A stretch of DNA of 64,000 bases from an uncultured Commensalibacter sp. GTDB taxonomy: Bacteria; Pseudomonadota; Alphaproteobacteria; Acetobacterales; Acetobacteraceae. The position numbers were made by a program, and so were the translations under genes. Each line of letters begins with the position of its first letter. Position 1 is the stretch's first letter. Of the stretch, positions 27,829-39,639 are shown one piece after another. The notes under the pieces are model-generated. The model was not told where the DNA came from and did not search any database. It worked only from the letters and a program-made list of their open reading frames with translations. The stretch is from contig CAMPDW010000008.1 in NCBI GenBank assembly GCA_946699565.1, positions 1 through 64,000 of the forward strand, read 5' to 3'.

Positions 27829-28605
27829 TCAAATACGCCACCCTGAATGAATTGCTGCAATTCCTCCAAATAGATTTTGATAGGTTACATGTTCCATCCC
27901 TGCATTTTCCATCATTGATTTTAAAGTTTCCTGATCTGGAAAAGTGCGAATACTTTCTGCTAAATATTGATAACTATCACGATCTTTGGCAATAATTTGA
28001 CCAATACGAGGAAGTGCCTGAAAAGACCATGCATCATATAATGGACGTATAAAAGGGATAATTAATTTGGAAAATTCAAGACATAAAAAACGTCCACCTG
28101 GTTTTAAAACACGTCTTGCTTCTTTTAAAACATTTTTTTTATGCGTACAGTTTCGTAATCCAAAAGAGATCGTAACACGATCCACTGAACGATCGGGTAA
28201 GCAAATTGCTTCTCCATCAACACAAAATAGATGGATATTATTAATATAACCAAGATTTAATGCTCGTTCTTGTCCAACATGAAGCATACTATAATTAATA
28301 TCAGTTAAATATACGGTTCCACCACCTCGTTTTAACCAGTTAAAACTTATATCTCCAGTACCGCCTGCCAAGTCAAGTAAAGATTGGTTTGGACAGGGAT
28401 TAAGTTCCTGAATAAAAATTTGTTTCCAGATACGATGAATACCCAACGACATTAAATCATTCATAATGTCATATTTAGGAGCTACACTGTCAAAAACAGC
28501 TTTAACAAGGGTTGGTTTTTCTTTATCATAAACTTGTTTAAATCCAAAGTCAGTCGTTTGTTGTTTTTTAGATTGAGAAACAGTATTTTCGTTATTATTC
28601 ATCAT
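27829..28605 (-). CDS. ubiE: Ubiquinone/menaquinone C-methyltransferase UbiE
   Basis: SAM-dependent methyltransferase of ubiquinone synthesis. Motif I is LLDLAGGTGDISF, with FDSVAPKYDIMNDLMSLGIHR (family signature) upstream and ISFGLRNCTHKKNVLKEARRVLKPGGRF downstream. The frame is open further upstream (to 28674), but those codons antisense-overlap mutM; the tandem ATGs at 28605 and 28602 give the normal family N-terminus and are preferred. It is divergent from mutM with only 19 bases between the starts, and leads the ubiE-coaBC-dut run. Confidence 0.93.
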   Translation of the reverse strand: MMNNNENTVSQSKKQQTTDFGFKQVYDKEKPTLVKAVFDSVAPKYDIMNDLMSLGIHRIWKQIFIQELNPCPNQSLLDLAGGTGDISFNWLKRGGGTVYLTDINYSMLHVGQERALNLGYINNIHLFCVDGEAICLPDRSVDRVTISFGLRNCTHKKNVLKEARRVLKPGGRFLCLEFSKLIIPFIRPLYDAWSFQALPRIGQIIAKDRDSYQYLAESIRTFPDQETLKSMMENAGMEHVTYQNLFGGIAAIHSGWRI

Positions 28606-28624
28606 ATTTTTTTCAGATAAATTT

Positions 28625-29488
28625 ATGCCAGAATTACCAGAAGTAGAAATTGTTAAGCGTGGACTAAAAAACACTTTAACAGGTCAAAAGATTCAAAGTA
28701 TTAAACGTCATCGCCATAATCTACGTCATAATATACCTATAGCATTAGAAACAGCCTTGGGAAATAGCAGAATTATAAATTTTGTTAGGCGTGGCAAATA
28801 TATATTGATGGAGCTAGATAATCAATTTACGGTTTTATTTCATTTGGGAATGTCAGGAAAATTGATTGTTCAACCTTTGAATACACGTTATGAGAAACAA
28901 ATACATGAACATTTAACCCTTATAACCTATGAAGAATATTATTTAAAATTTATTGACCCAAGACGCTTTGGAATTATTGATTTATTCTTAACTAAAAAAA
29001 AACATAAACTTCTAATTAATATGGGACCAGAACCATTAGCAAGTGATGAAAAACAATCCGAAAAATATTGTAAAGAATTATCAGATTATTTATTTAAAAA
29101 ATTCAAAAATAAAAAACAGTTTATTAAAAATGTTCTTCTTGATCAACATATTATCGCAGGTTTAGGAAATATTTATGTTTGCGAAGCTTTATTTTTATCT
29201 AAAATTTCCCCTTTTCGGAGAGCTTTATCTTTAAGTTTTGAAGAAATTTATTCCTTAATACAGTCTATTCAAACTATTCTTTTACAAGCAATTAAAGCTG
29301 GCGGATCAAGTATGCGCGATTATGTTCACGTTAACGGTAAGAGGGGTTATTTTCAAATGCAGTGGAATGTTTATGGAAAAGAAGGAGAGTATTGTACTTT
29401 TTGTTTGAAACTAAATAACATAAATAAAATTAAGAGGGGCATTCAGGCAGGGCGATCAAGTTTTTATTGTGATTTATGTCAAAAATAA
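28625..29488 (+). CDS. mutM: Formamidopyrimidine-DNA glycosylase MutM (Fpg)
   Basis: Removes 8-oxoguanine and opened-ring purines from DNA. The N-terminus is the catalytic MPELPEVE (Pro2 is the nucleophile, Glu3 the acid). The helix-two-turn-helix HIIAGLGNIYVCEALF is present, and the C-terminal zinc finger has CTFC and CDLC pairs with the QAGRSSFYC strand between. The ATG fixes the start because the processed methionine must expose Pro2. Length 287 aa. It precedes rpsT and dnaA, an order common in alphaproteobacteria. Confidence 0.97.
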   Translation: MPELPEVEIVKRGLKNTLTGQKIQSIKRHRHNLRHNIPIALETALGNSRIINFVRRGKYILMELDNQFTVLFHLGMSGKLIVQPLNTRYEKQIHEHLTLITYEEYYLKFIDPRRFGIIDLFLTKKKHKLLINMGPEPLASDEKQSEKYCKELSDYLFKKFKNKKQFIKNVLLDQHIIAGLGNIYVCEALFLSKISPFRRALSLSFEEIYSLIQSIQTILLQAIKAGGSSMRDYVHVNGKRGYFQMQWNVYGKEGEYCTFCLKLNNINKIKRGIQAGRSSFYCDLCQK

Positions 29489-29507
29489 AAAACTGTAAAT
29501 ATTTAAC

Positions 29508-29536
29508 TTGACGGATGAAATATAAAATATTATTAA
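29508..29536 (+). promoter_or_regulatory. Candidate sigma-70 promoter of rpsT
   Basis: TTGACG (29508-29513), a 17-base spacer and TATTAA (29531-29536). Spacing is optimal, and the site lies about 60 bases before the rpsT start in the gap after mutM. Confidence 0.6.
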
Positions 29537-29596
29537 CACATTTTAATAGTGTATTATTTAACCCAATTTAACTAATATAAACATAACAGGAAATCT

Positions 29597-29866
29597 ATGG
29601 CGAATATCGCATCTGCGCGTAAGCGTATACGTCAAACATTAAAACGTACTGAACGTAATAAAGCTCGTAAATCGCGGGTTCGTACTTTTGTAAAAAAAGT
29701 TGAAGAGGCTCTTTTAAACGGTAATAAGGAAAGTGCTGCTGAAGCACTTCGTTACGCACAACCAGAATTACAAAGGGCATGCTCAAAAGGTATTATGCAT
29801 AAAAATGCCGCTGCTCGCAAAATTTCTCGTTTAGCAAGCAAAATTAAAAATCTAAAATCTGCTTAA
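29597..29866 (+). CDS. rpsT: 30S ribosomal protein S20
   Basis: Small-subunit ribosomal protein binding 16S rRNA. The 89 aa are strongly basic and begin [13 protein letters not shown], with the family KRNKARKS-like segment [16 protein letters not shown] and the [19 protein letters not shown]-terminal helix. It has its own promoter candidate upstream and a strong hairpin downstream, so it is probably a single transcript. It sits directly before dnaA. Confidence 0.98.
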   Translation: MANIASARKRIRQTLKRTERNKARKSRVRTFVKKVEEALLNGNKESAAEALRYAQPELQRACSKGIMHKNAAARKISRLASKIKNLKSA

Positions 29867-29922
29867 TAAACTGAAATAAATAAAACAGATTTTTTAACTC
29901 TGATGTTAATTTATTTATAATA

Positions 29923-29961
29923 AAAGAAACCGATGAATGATTATCATTCATCGGTTTCTTT
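29923..29961 (+). terminator. Strong rpsT terminator hairpin
   Basis: A perfect 18-bp stem (AAAGAAACCGATGAATGA and its exact complement) with a 3-base loop. A-rich left and T-rich right ends fit a rho-independent terminator that separates rpsT from dnaA. Confidence 0.85.
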
Positions 29962-30100
29962 ACTTTAGAATCTGAGCATAATATTTAATTTCAAAAAAAA
30001 TTTGGTACTTTATTAAAGAGAAAAAGAAGTGTATTTTAAGTATTTACCAATCTAAACTTTATTTACTTTTCTTCTCACACTTAATAAGTTTTTATCTCGT

Positions 30101-31654
30101 ATGTCAGAAATCGTCAACGAATCTCAAGAATTTAAATTATCGCTTCAAGATGCCGATCCCACTACGCTGAAATCTATATTGGAGATTCATTGGGAGCGTA
30201 TTTGCAATCGCTTGCAAATTGAAGTTGGTGAAGTGGAATATAGAACTTGGTTAAAACAAATTACGCTTGGGGGAATTGATGAAGATGAGCTTACCTTGTA
30301 CTTACCTACTCGTTTTTTAAGAGATTGGGTTAGGGTACAATACAACAACAAATTAAGCCAATTATGGCATGCAGAACTATCTCAAATTCGTCGAGTTGAA
30401 CTTAAGCTTGCTGCAAAATCAGAAAATAAAAAAAACAAGGGTGAAGATGATACATTACACCATGAAACAGATTTAAAATCAGTCAATAAGAATATTTTAT
30501 TAACAAAAAATGATTCTATTAATTCAGAAATTAAAAATAATGATGAATTCAATCATCATCAAGAAAAATCTTCCCTTATTATTCCTGAGAATCATTTTTC
30601 TGAAAAAAATAAAGAAGAGGAAAAATCACCATTACATTTACAATTAGATCCTCGCTTTACCTTTGAAAATTTTATTGTTGGTAAACCTAATGAATTTGCC
30701 TATGCATGTTCAAGACGTGTTGCCGAATGCCCATCAAGCCCAGGTTTCAACCCTTTGTTTCTTTATGGAGGAGTTGGATTAGGTAAAACGCATCTTATGC
30801 ATGCAATTGGGTTTGAGCTGGCAAAAGCAGGTAAAATTTCTATATCCTATATGTCTGCTGAAAAATTCATGTATCGTTTTATTGCCTCTATACGCTCTCA
30901 ATCAACCATAGAATTTAAAGAAGAGCTTAGATCTGTAGATGTGCTAATGATTGATGATCTACAATTTTTAATTGGCAAAGATAATACGCAGGAAGAATTT
31001 TTTCATACATTTAATGCTTTGATTGATGCAGGACGGCAAATTATTGTATCGGCTGACAAATCACCGTCTGATCTGTCTGGATTAGAAGATAGGCTTCGAA
31101 CAAGACTGGGTTGCGGTATGGTTGCTGATATTCACGCCACTACATATGAGTTAAGAATATCCATTTTAGAAGCAAAAGCTGCATCGGCAAAAGTTGTTAT
31201 TTCTCCAAAAGTAATGGAATTTTTAGCCCATAAAATTACGACCAATGTTAGAGAACTTGAAGGGGCGTTAAATCGTTTAATTGCTCATGCCAATCTTTTT
31301 GGGCGTCCCATTACTTTGGAGGCAACTCAAGAAGTTCTGCATGATATTTTAAAATCTCATGAACGTCGTGTGACGATTGAAGAAATTCAAAGGAAAGTTG
31401 CTGAACATTGCAATATACGTCAAACAGATATGACGTCTGCAAGACGAGCACGGGCTGTTGCACGTCCTCGTCAAATTGCTATGTATCTTGCCAAACAACT
31501 TACAAGCCGCTCATTACCGGAAATAGGACGTAAATTTGGAAATAGGGATCATACAACTGTTATGCATGCTATAAGTCGTGTTACTGAATTAATGGAAAAG
31601 GATACTGCTTTTGCTGAGGATGTCGAGTTACTTCGAAGAATGTTGGAAACATAG
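30101..31654 (+). CDS. dnaA: Chromosomal replication initiator DnaA
   Basis: AAA+ initiator that opens oriC. Domain I (about 20-105, WERICNRLQIEVGEVEYRTWLKQI), a long Asn/Lys-rich linker (about 110-180, poorly conserved), AAA+ domain with Walker A GGVGLGKTH (223-231) and Walker B LMIDDLQFL, and domain IV with the DNA-binding signature GRKFGNRDHTTVMHAI. Length 517 aa. The ATG at 30101 follows a promoter-sized gap after the rpsT terminator. dnaN follows after 94 bases. No cluster of DnaA boxes was seen on either side. Confidence 0.97.
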   Translation: MSEIVNESQEFKLSLQDADPTTLKSILEIHWERICNRLQIEVGEVEYRTWLKQITLGGIDEDELTLYLPTRFLRDWVRVQYNNKLSQLWHAELSQIRRVELKLAAKSENKKNKGEDDTLHHETDLKSVNKNILLTKNDSINSEIKNNDEFNHHQEKSSLIIPENHFSEKNKEEEKSPLHLQLDPRFTFENFIVGKPNEFAYACSRRVAECPSSPGFNPLFLYGGVGLGKTHLMHAIGFELAKAGKISISYMSAEKFMYRFIASIRSQSTIEFKEELRSVDVLMIDDLQFLIGKDNTQEEFFHTFNALIDAGRQIIVSADKSPSDLSGLEDRLRTRLGCGMVADIHATTYELRISILEAKAASAKVVISPKVMEFLAHKITTNVRELEGALNRLIAHANLFGRPITLEATQEVLHDILKSHERRVTIEEIQRKVAEHCNIRQTDMTSARRARAVARPRQIAMYLAKQLTSRSLPEIGRKFGNRDHTTVMHAISRVTELMEKDTAFAEDVELLRRMLET

Positions 31655-31748
31655 TACATTTTTTTATGGTATTTATTGTTAAATCCTGTTAAACATAATA
31701 ATTCGTTGCTATATAAAGTTTATATAAATCTAGAATAGGTTTTAGTTA

Positions 31749-32873
31749 ATGAAACTAAAAGTTGATCGTACGATATTACTTAAAGCACTTGCCCATATAC
31801 AAAGTGTAGCTGAAAAACGTAATACTATACCCATCCTCGCCAATGTCTTAATTGAAGTTCAGGACGGACAAATGACATTAACTGCTACTGATATGGAGAT
31901 CGCTATTGTAGAAACGATCAATGCTGAATCTTTAGAAAATGGAGCTGTTACAGCTCCAGCCTCCATATTATATGAAATTGTCCGAAAATTGCCTGATAAT
32001 ACGATGATTGAGCTAACTCATACTAGTATTGATATGCCTTTATCGTTAAAAGCAGGTAAATACGCGACAAGTCTTAATGTATTGAATGTCGAGGAATTTC
32101 CATCAATGACTTCAGGAGAATTTCCTCATCAATTCCAAATAGCCACTGATACTTTAAAGAAATTAATTGAACAAACAAGATTTGCTATTTCTACTGAAGA
32201 AACACGTTATTATTTAAATGGTATTTATTTTCATATTGCCAGTAATAAAAGCGAAAATAAACTATGTGCAGTTGCAACGGATGGTCACCGACTTGCTAAG
32301 GTTGAATGTCCTTTACCTTCTGGAGCCGAAAATATTTCTGGTGTTATTATCCCTCGTAAAACTATTTATGAGATTTATAAATTGTTAGAAGAAGCAGAAG
32401 ATAATATACAGATAATGTTATCTGATACACGCATTCAATTGAAATTTGGTTCTGTAATATTAACTTCTAAACTAATTGATGGAACTTTTCCAGAATATGA
32501 ACGTGTTATTCCGAAAAATAATACTAAAATATTACGAGTTAGAAAACAAGATTTTGCTATGGCTGTTGCACGTGTTGCAGCGATAAGTATGGAAAGATCT
32601 AGACCTGTAAAATTATCACTTGATAATAATTCCCTCATTTTATCAGCGAGCAGTGTCGATCAAGGAAATGCTAAAGAAGAACTTGATTCATCACAGGTTC
32701 AATATAACTCAACTCCTTTGGAAATAGGGTTTCAAGCAAGGTATCTTAATGATATTACTGATCAAATTGATAATCAGATTGAATTTGTATTAGCAGATAA
32801 TTCTGCACCAACTATTGTTCGTGATGTTGATGATCTTTCAGCATTATATGTTTTAATGCCAATGCGTGTTTAA
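31749..32873 (+). CDS. dnaN: DNA polymerase III beta subunit (sliding clamp)
   Basis: Ring-shaped processivity clamp. The N-terminal MKLKVDRTILLKALAHIQSVAEKRNTIPILANVLIE and the C-terminal VLMPMRV are canonical, as are the three repeats of the clamp fold across 374 aa. It lies between dnaA and recF, 29 bases before the latter. Confidence 0.98.
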   Translation: MKLKVDRTILLKALAHIQSVAEKRNTIPILANVLIEVQDGQMTLTATDMEIAIVETINAESLENGAVTAPASILYEIVRKLPDNTMIELTHTSIDMPLSLKAGKYATSLNVLNVEEFPSMTSGEFPHQFQIATDTLKKLIEQTRFAISTEETRYYLNGIYFHIASNKSENKLCAVATDGHRLAKVECPLPSGAENISGVIIPRKTIYEIYKLLEEAEDNIQIMLSDTRIQLKFGSVILTSKLIDGTFPEYERVIPKNNTKILRVRKQDFAMAVARVAAISMERSRPVKLSLDNNSLILSASSVDQGNAKEELDSSQVQYNSTPLEIGFQARYLNDITDQIDNQIEFVLADNSAPTIVRDVDDLSALYVLMPMRV

Positions 32874-32902
32874 AATATTACAAAAATGCTTATATTATAG
32901 GT

Positions 32903-34009
32903 ATGACGAAACTAAACCGTCTTACTTTAACGAATTTCCGTAATTATGATCGATTGGTGTGGACTGTACATAATCAAAAGAATATCGTGTATGGTTCAAA
33001 TGCAAGTGGAAAAACTAATCTTTTAGAAGCACTTTCCTTATTGGTACCAGGTAAGGGATTAAAAAAAGCTCGTATCGAAGATTTGATTAACTATAACCAT
33101 CAACAACTTGGATGGGGAATAATAGGGGAATTTTCAAATAATTTTTCAGATAATTTTACGATTTCGACAGGTTGTGTGCCGAATTCTTTAAAAAAACAGT
33201 TTCGCATTAATGAGAAAATTATTTCCAATCAAAGTGAAATTACTAATTATTTGTCAGCTATATGGTTAACTCCACAAATGGATAGACTTTTTTTAGAAGG
33301 GCCATCAGGTAGAAGAAGATTTTTGGATCAGCTTATTCTGGGTACAGAATCTTATTACGCAAAGGAATTGGTAGCATATGAAAAATCTTTAGTACAAAGA
33401 AACAAGTTGCTTATGTCGGAAACTTTGAATCATACTTGGTTAAAAGCGATTGAAGAGTCAATGGCACGACATGCTGTCGCTGTTACGGCTGCTAGACTTC
33501 ACTTTATACAACAGCTTAATCAAACAAAAATAATGCGAAATGTTTTCCCAGAAACAATTTTGCAATTAATTTGCCCAATTGCAGATTATTTACAAAATTA
33601 TCCAGCACTTATTACGGAGGATATTGTAAAACAATTATGGGAACAAAATCGTTTAAACGATTCAAAAAATAAAACCACATCCTTCGGATGTCACAGAACA
33701 GATGTTTTATTTATTGAAAATAAAAGTAAAATACCTGCTTATCTAGCAAGTACTGGTCAACAAAAAGCGATTTTGATTAGCGTCATATTAAAGTTGCTTG
33801 AACTTGTTAAAGAAAGTAAAAAAATACAACCTATATTATTACTAGATGAACCTCTTACGCATCTTGATGCTTATCACAGAGATATATTGTTATCCCATTT
33901 ACTAGAAATTGATGGTTTTGTTGTAATAACAGGAAATGATCTTTCGCATTTTTTTAAATTTAAAAATAATTATAATTTATTAAGCATTTCTCAAGGAAAA
34001 ATAGTATGA
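32903..34009 (+). CDS. recF: DNA replication and repair protein RecF
   Basis: SMC-like ATPase helping RecOR load RecA at gaps. Visible are the N-terminal LNRLTLTNFRNYDRL, Walker A in YGSNASGKTNLLEALSLL (about 29-46), RFLDQLI, STGQQKA (signature) and the Walker B region ILLLDEPLTHLD. The length (368 aa) is usual for alphaproteobacteria. Confidence 0.96.
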   Translation: MTKLNRLTLTNFRNYDRLVWTVHNQKNIVYGSNASGKTNLLEALSLLVPGKGLKKARIEDLINYNHQQLGWGIIGEFSNNFSDNFTISTGCVPNSLKKQFRINEKIISNQSEITNYLSAIWLTPQMDRLFLEGPSGRRRFLDQLILGTESYYAKELVAYEKSLVQRNKLLMSETLNHTWLKAIEESMARHAVAVTAARLHFIQQLNQTKIMRNVFPETILQLICPIADYLQNYPALITEDIVKQLWEQNRLNDSKNKTTSFGCHRTDVLFIENKSKIPAYLASTGQQKAILISVILKLLELVKESKKIQPILLLDEPLTHLDAYHRDILLSHLLEIDGFVVITGNDLSHFFKFKNNYNLLSISQGKIV

Positions 34010-34051
34010 TTATTTCTTATTTCTGTTAAAATAAACTAATTTTTTGGGTAA

Positions 34052-36583
<2,532 letters not shown>

Positions 36584-36699
36584 AATAAGGTTTATCTGAT
36601 TTATAAAAAAATGATTTGAATATCCCCGTTTTCAATTCGTTATTGTTTATAGTAATGAAATATTACTTTACAGTATTTATTAGAGACAAAGGATAAAGA

Positions 36700-37158
36700 A
36701 TGTTCTGTCCATTTTGTGGAAACGAAGAAACATTAGTTAAGGATAGTCGCTCTACAGAAGATGGGATGGCTATTCGTCGTCGACGTGAATGCACAAAATG
36801 TCGTCAACGTTTTACAACAGTTGAGCGTGTTCAACCAAGAGATTTGATGGTATTGAAACGAGATGGGCAACGAGTTCCTTTTGATAAAGAAAAACTTATA
36901 CGCTCCATTGAGCTCGCAATGCGCAAACGTCCTTTCAAAGCCAATTATATTGATCTAATTGCAAATAAATTAGAAAAACAGTTTGTTGATTTAGGAGATA
37001 ATGTTATTTCATCCGAAGCGATAGGAAATGCAACAATGGATGTGTTGAAAAATATTGATAAAGTTGCATATATTCGGTTTGCAAGTGTTTATTGTGATTT
37101 TCAAGTGATTGAAGATTTTGCAGAACTTCTTCCCACCTTAGAACATCATGAAAAATAA
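36700..37158 (+). CDS. nrdR: Transcriptional repressor NrdR
   Basis: Zinc-finger/ATP-cone repressor of ribonucleotide reductase genes. The N-terminal zinc ribbon uses Cys3, Cys6, Cys31 and Cys34; the ATP-cone spans about 49-140 (VLKRDGQRVPFDKEKLIRSIELAMRKRP). Length 152 aa is normal. It lies 38 bases upstream of nusB; the riboflavin genes that often sit between nrdR and nusB are absent here. Confidence 0.97.
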   Translation: MFCPFCGNEETLVKDSRSTEDGMAIRRRRECTKCRQRFTTVERVQPRDLMVLKRDGQRVPFDKEKLIRSIELAMRKRPFKANYIDLIANKLEKQFVDLGDNVISSEAIGNATMDVLKNIDKVAYIRFASVYCDFQVIEDFAELLPTLEHHEK

Positions 37159-37196
37159 TTTTTTAAAAAGAGAAACCCTGTAATTTTAGGATAATA

Positions 37197-37697
37197 ATGA
37201 ACAATCAAAAACAAAAAATTAAACGACCAAGAACACTTACAAGAATTGCTGTTGTGCAAGCATTATTTCAATGGGAGCAGGGGATTGAAAAAACTTCAAA
37301 TTTATTAATTGAACAATTTTTGCTTCACCGTCTTTCGCATGAATGTAATAATGAAATTTATATAGATGGTAAAGTTTATATTCCCAATGTTGATTTATTT
37401 AAATTAATTATTCAAGAATTTATTTATCGTAATCCCGAGATTGATCAGATAATCCAAACAGCTTTACTACAAGATTGGCCATTTAATCGTCTAGATCCAA
37501 TTCTTAGAGCTATTCTAAGAGCTGCTGTCACCGAACTTTTACTTGATAAGCAAGAACCACCAAAGCGTGTCATTATCAATGAATATATTGATGTTTCTCA
37601 CGCGTTTAGTAATGGAGATGAATTCATTTTGATTAATGGAATTTTAAATAATCTTTGTAATCGTTTTCGTATAGAAACAGAAGATAAAACTAAATAA
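37197..37697 (+). CDS. nusB: Transcription antitermination factor NusB
   Basis: All-helical RNA-binding factor acting with NusE at rRNA boxA. Family landmarks are RTLTRIAVVQALFQWE near the N-terminus, DQIIQTALLQDWPFNRLDPILRAILRAAVTELL in the middle, and VIINEYIDVSHAFSNGDEFILINGIL near the end. Length 166 aa. thiL starts 3 bases after the stop. Confidence 0.95.
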   Translation: MNNQKQKIKRPRTLTRIAVVQALFQWEQGIEKTSNLLIEQFLLHRLSHECNNEIYIDGKVYIPNVDLFKLIIQEFIYRNPEIDQIIQTALLQDWPFNRLDPILRAILRAAVTELLLDKQEPPKRVIINEYIDVSHAFSNGDEFILINGILNNLCNRFRIETEDKTK

Positions 37698-37700
37698 TTA

Positions 37701-38657
37701 ATGATTTTACCTTTAGAATTTCAGTTTATTGATCGTTATTTTAAGCAATTATGCAGATCTGAAGCACTTCATTTAAGTGATGATGCTGCAATAATGTCTT
37801 TAAATACAAATGAAGAGCTTGTTTTAACAACTGATACAATGACTGAAAATGTTCATTTTTTTAAAAATGATCCTGTGGATTTTATCGCTCGTAAATTATT
37901 ACGTTGTAATTTATCTGATATTGCAGCAATGGGGGCCAAACCATTTGGTTATTTGTTAAATTTATCCTTACCCACATATTGTTTTACACATGAATGGTTC
38001 GAAAAATTTACTGATGGATTATCTATTGATCAAAAATTATATCATTTTTCATTATTAGGCGGTGACACAACAAAAAATTTACATAATATGACGTTTTCCG
38101 TAACTATGTTAGGAAAAATTTTAAAAGGTCAAGCTTTACGAAGAAATACTGCGCAAGCTGGTGATGGAATTTGGGTCACAGGTACAATTGGTGATGCAGC
38201 ATTGGGATTATTAAGTTTAAAAAAAGAAATAGAGTGGAATCAAAATCTAGTTAATCGATATTATTTACCTCAACCCAGAATAGAATTAAACCTAAATCAT
38301 ATTGCATCTGCTGCTATGGATATTTCTGATGGATTATTACAAGATCTTAATCATTTAACCAGAGAAAGCAGAATAGGGGCGATTATATATAAAAATAAAA
38401 TACCCTTATCAAAAGATGCTGAAAAATTAAAAAAATCATATTTTGAAACGATTATTACTGGTGGAGATGATTATGAGTTAATTATGACTATACCTGTGAA
38501 TAAAGAAAAAATTGCTCTTGAAGAATCTAAACGTTCAAAGATACCATTAACCAAAATTGGGTATTGTAAAAAAGATTCAAACTATAAGGTTCAACTTTTA
38601 ACTGAAGATAGTTCACAATTGAAATTAAATAAAATGGGATGGAGTCATATAGAGTAA
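37701..38657 (+). CDS. thiL: Thiamine-monophosphate kinase
   Basis: Phosphorylates thiamine monophosphate to the active diphosphate. The metal/ATP site LSDDAAIM lies near residue 26, with VLTTDTMTENVHFF and RCNLSDIAAMGAKPFGYLL following. Also conserved are SLLGGDTTK, AMDISDGLLQDL and ITGGDDYELI. Length 318 aa. nusB-thiL is a standard pairing. Confidence 0.95.
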   Translation: MILPLEFQFIDRYFKQLCRSEALHLSDDAAIMSLNTNEELVLTTDTMTENVHFFKNDPVDFIARKLLRCNLSDIAAMGAKPFGYLLNLSLPTYCFTHEWFEKFTDGLSIDQKLYHFSLLGGDTTKNLHNMTFSVTMLGKILKGQALRRNTAQAGDGIWVTGTIGDAALGLLSLKKEIEWNQNLVNRYYLPQPRIELNLNHIASAAMDISDGLLQDLNHLTRESRIGAIIYKNKIPLSKDAEKLKKSYFETIITGGDDYELIMTIPVNKEKIALEESKRSKIPLTKIGYCKKDSNYKVQLLTEDSSQLKLNKMGWSHIE

Positions 38658-38736
38658 TTTGAATTAGTAAAATTTATAATATTAGTTGGCATAATATATA
38701 TTATACGTTTAGTGAATCTAATTCTAAAATAATCCC

Positions 38737-38758
38737 TTTTTTAACAACTGTTAAAAAA
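38737..38758 (+). other. AT-rich hairpin between thiL and surE
   Basis: TTTTTTAACA and TGTTAAAAAA form a perfect 10-bp inverted repeat around 2 bases (9 bp with a 4-base loop is more realistic). It is about 80 bases after the thiL stop. It could terminate the nrdR-nusB-thiL transcript, but the stem is A/T-only apart from one C-G pair. Confidence 0.35.
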
Positions 38759-38850
38759 ATAGGATTTCTAAAATAAATTCTTTGTTTAACCTTTCTTTTA
38801 AATAGGTTTTTAAATAATATATAAATTTATTATTAAATATTGGAATTTAG

Positions 38851-39615
38851 ATGAATTTTACCCTATTAAATCGTATATTATTAACAAATGACGATGGAAT
38901 TGATGCACCTGGCTTAAAAATACTTGAAAAAATTGCATCAAAACTTGCCAAGGAAATATGGATTGTTGCCCCAGAACAAGATCAAAGCGGCACAGCTCAA
39001 TCAATTAGTATTCATAATCCTTTACGTATTAAAAAAAGAATAGAACGCCATTTTGCTATCAATGGAACACCTGGGGATTGCGTTGTTATGGGAGTAAATG
39101 AGATTATGCCTAATCAACCAGACTTAATTTTATCTGGTGTTAATCGTGGTGGGAATCTAGGTATTGAAACTGTTTTTTCAGGAACCGTTGGTGCTGCAAT
39201 GACGGGTTGTTTATTAAATATCCCTTCAATGGCGTTAAGTCAAAATTTTATGGATGGACAACCTGTTCATTGGGATAATGCAGAACACTATGGTTTACAA
39301 ATCATTCAAAATATATTTACAAAACACCCATCGTTAATAAAAACTTGCGTTAATATCAACTTTCCGGATTGCCCATATAATGAGGTAAACTCTATAGAAT
39401 TTACTTCTCAAGGTTTAGGTTATATTAAAAATATTTTACCTCTAAAAAGAATGGATCTTCGCCAAAATGAATATTATTGGCTCCATTTTGAACGTACAAT
39501 TAAATCTGATCAAAAAGGAACCGAAACCCAAGCTATCAATAATAAATCAATTTCTATTACCCCTCTTATTTATGAACGAACAGATTTTAATTTGCTCAGT
39601 AAATTAAAAAACTAA
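38851..39615 (+). CDS. surE: 5'/3'-nucleotidase SurE
   Basis: Metal-dependent survival-protein phosphatase acting on nucleotide monophosphates. The N-terminal ILLTNDDGIDAPGLKIL carries the DD metal ligands, followed by VAPEQDQSGTAQSIS, NGTPGDCV and SGVNRGGNLG...YSGTVGAA-like VFSGTVGAAMTG. Length 254 aa. In many alphaproteobacteria surE is followed by a pcm gene; here a convergent mlaD follows instead. Confidence 0.95.
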   Translation: MNFTLLNRILLTNDDGIDAPGLKILEKIASKLAKEIWIVAPEQDQSGTAQSISIHNPLRIKKRIERHFAINGTPGDCVVMGVNEIMPNQPDLILSGVNRGGNLGIETVFSGTVGAAMTGCLLNIPSMALSQNFMDGQPVHWDNAEHYGLQIIQNIFTKHPSLIKTCVNINFPDCPYNEVNSIEFTSQGLGYIKNILPLKRMDLRQNEYYWLHFERTIKSDQKGTETQAINNKSISITPLIYERTDFNLLSKLKN

Positions 39616-39639
39616 TTATAAAAGCATTTCGTCAAACGA

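Noticed and set aside
28606-28674. Longer ubiE with an N-terminal extension
   Set aside because: The extra codons are the antisense of the mutM start and have no counterpart in UbiE; the ATG pair at 28605/28602 fits the family.
29867-30100. Possible origin of replication near dnaA
   Set aside because: No cluster of TTATNCACA-type DnaA boxes or clear unwinding repeats was found; in alphaproteobacteria oriC is often away from dnaA. The strong hairpin there is the rpsT terminator.
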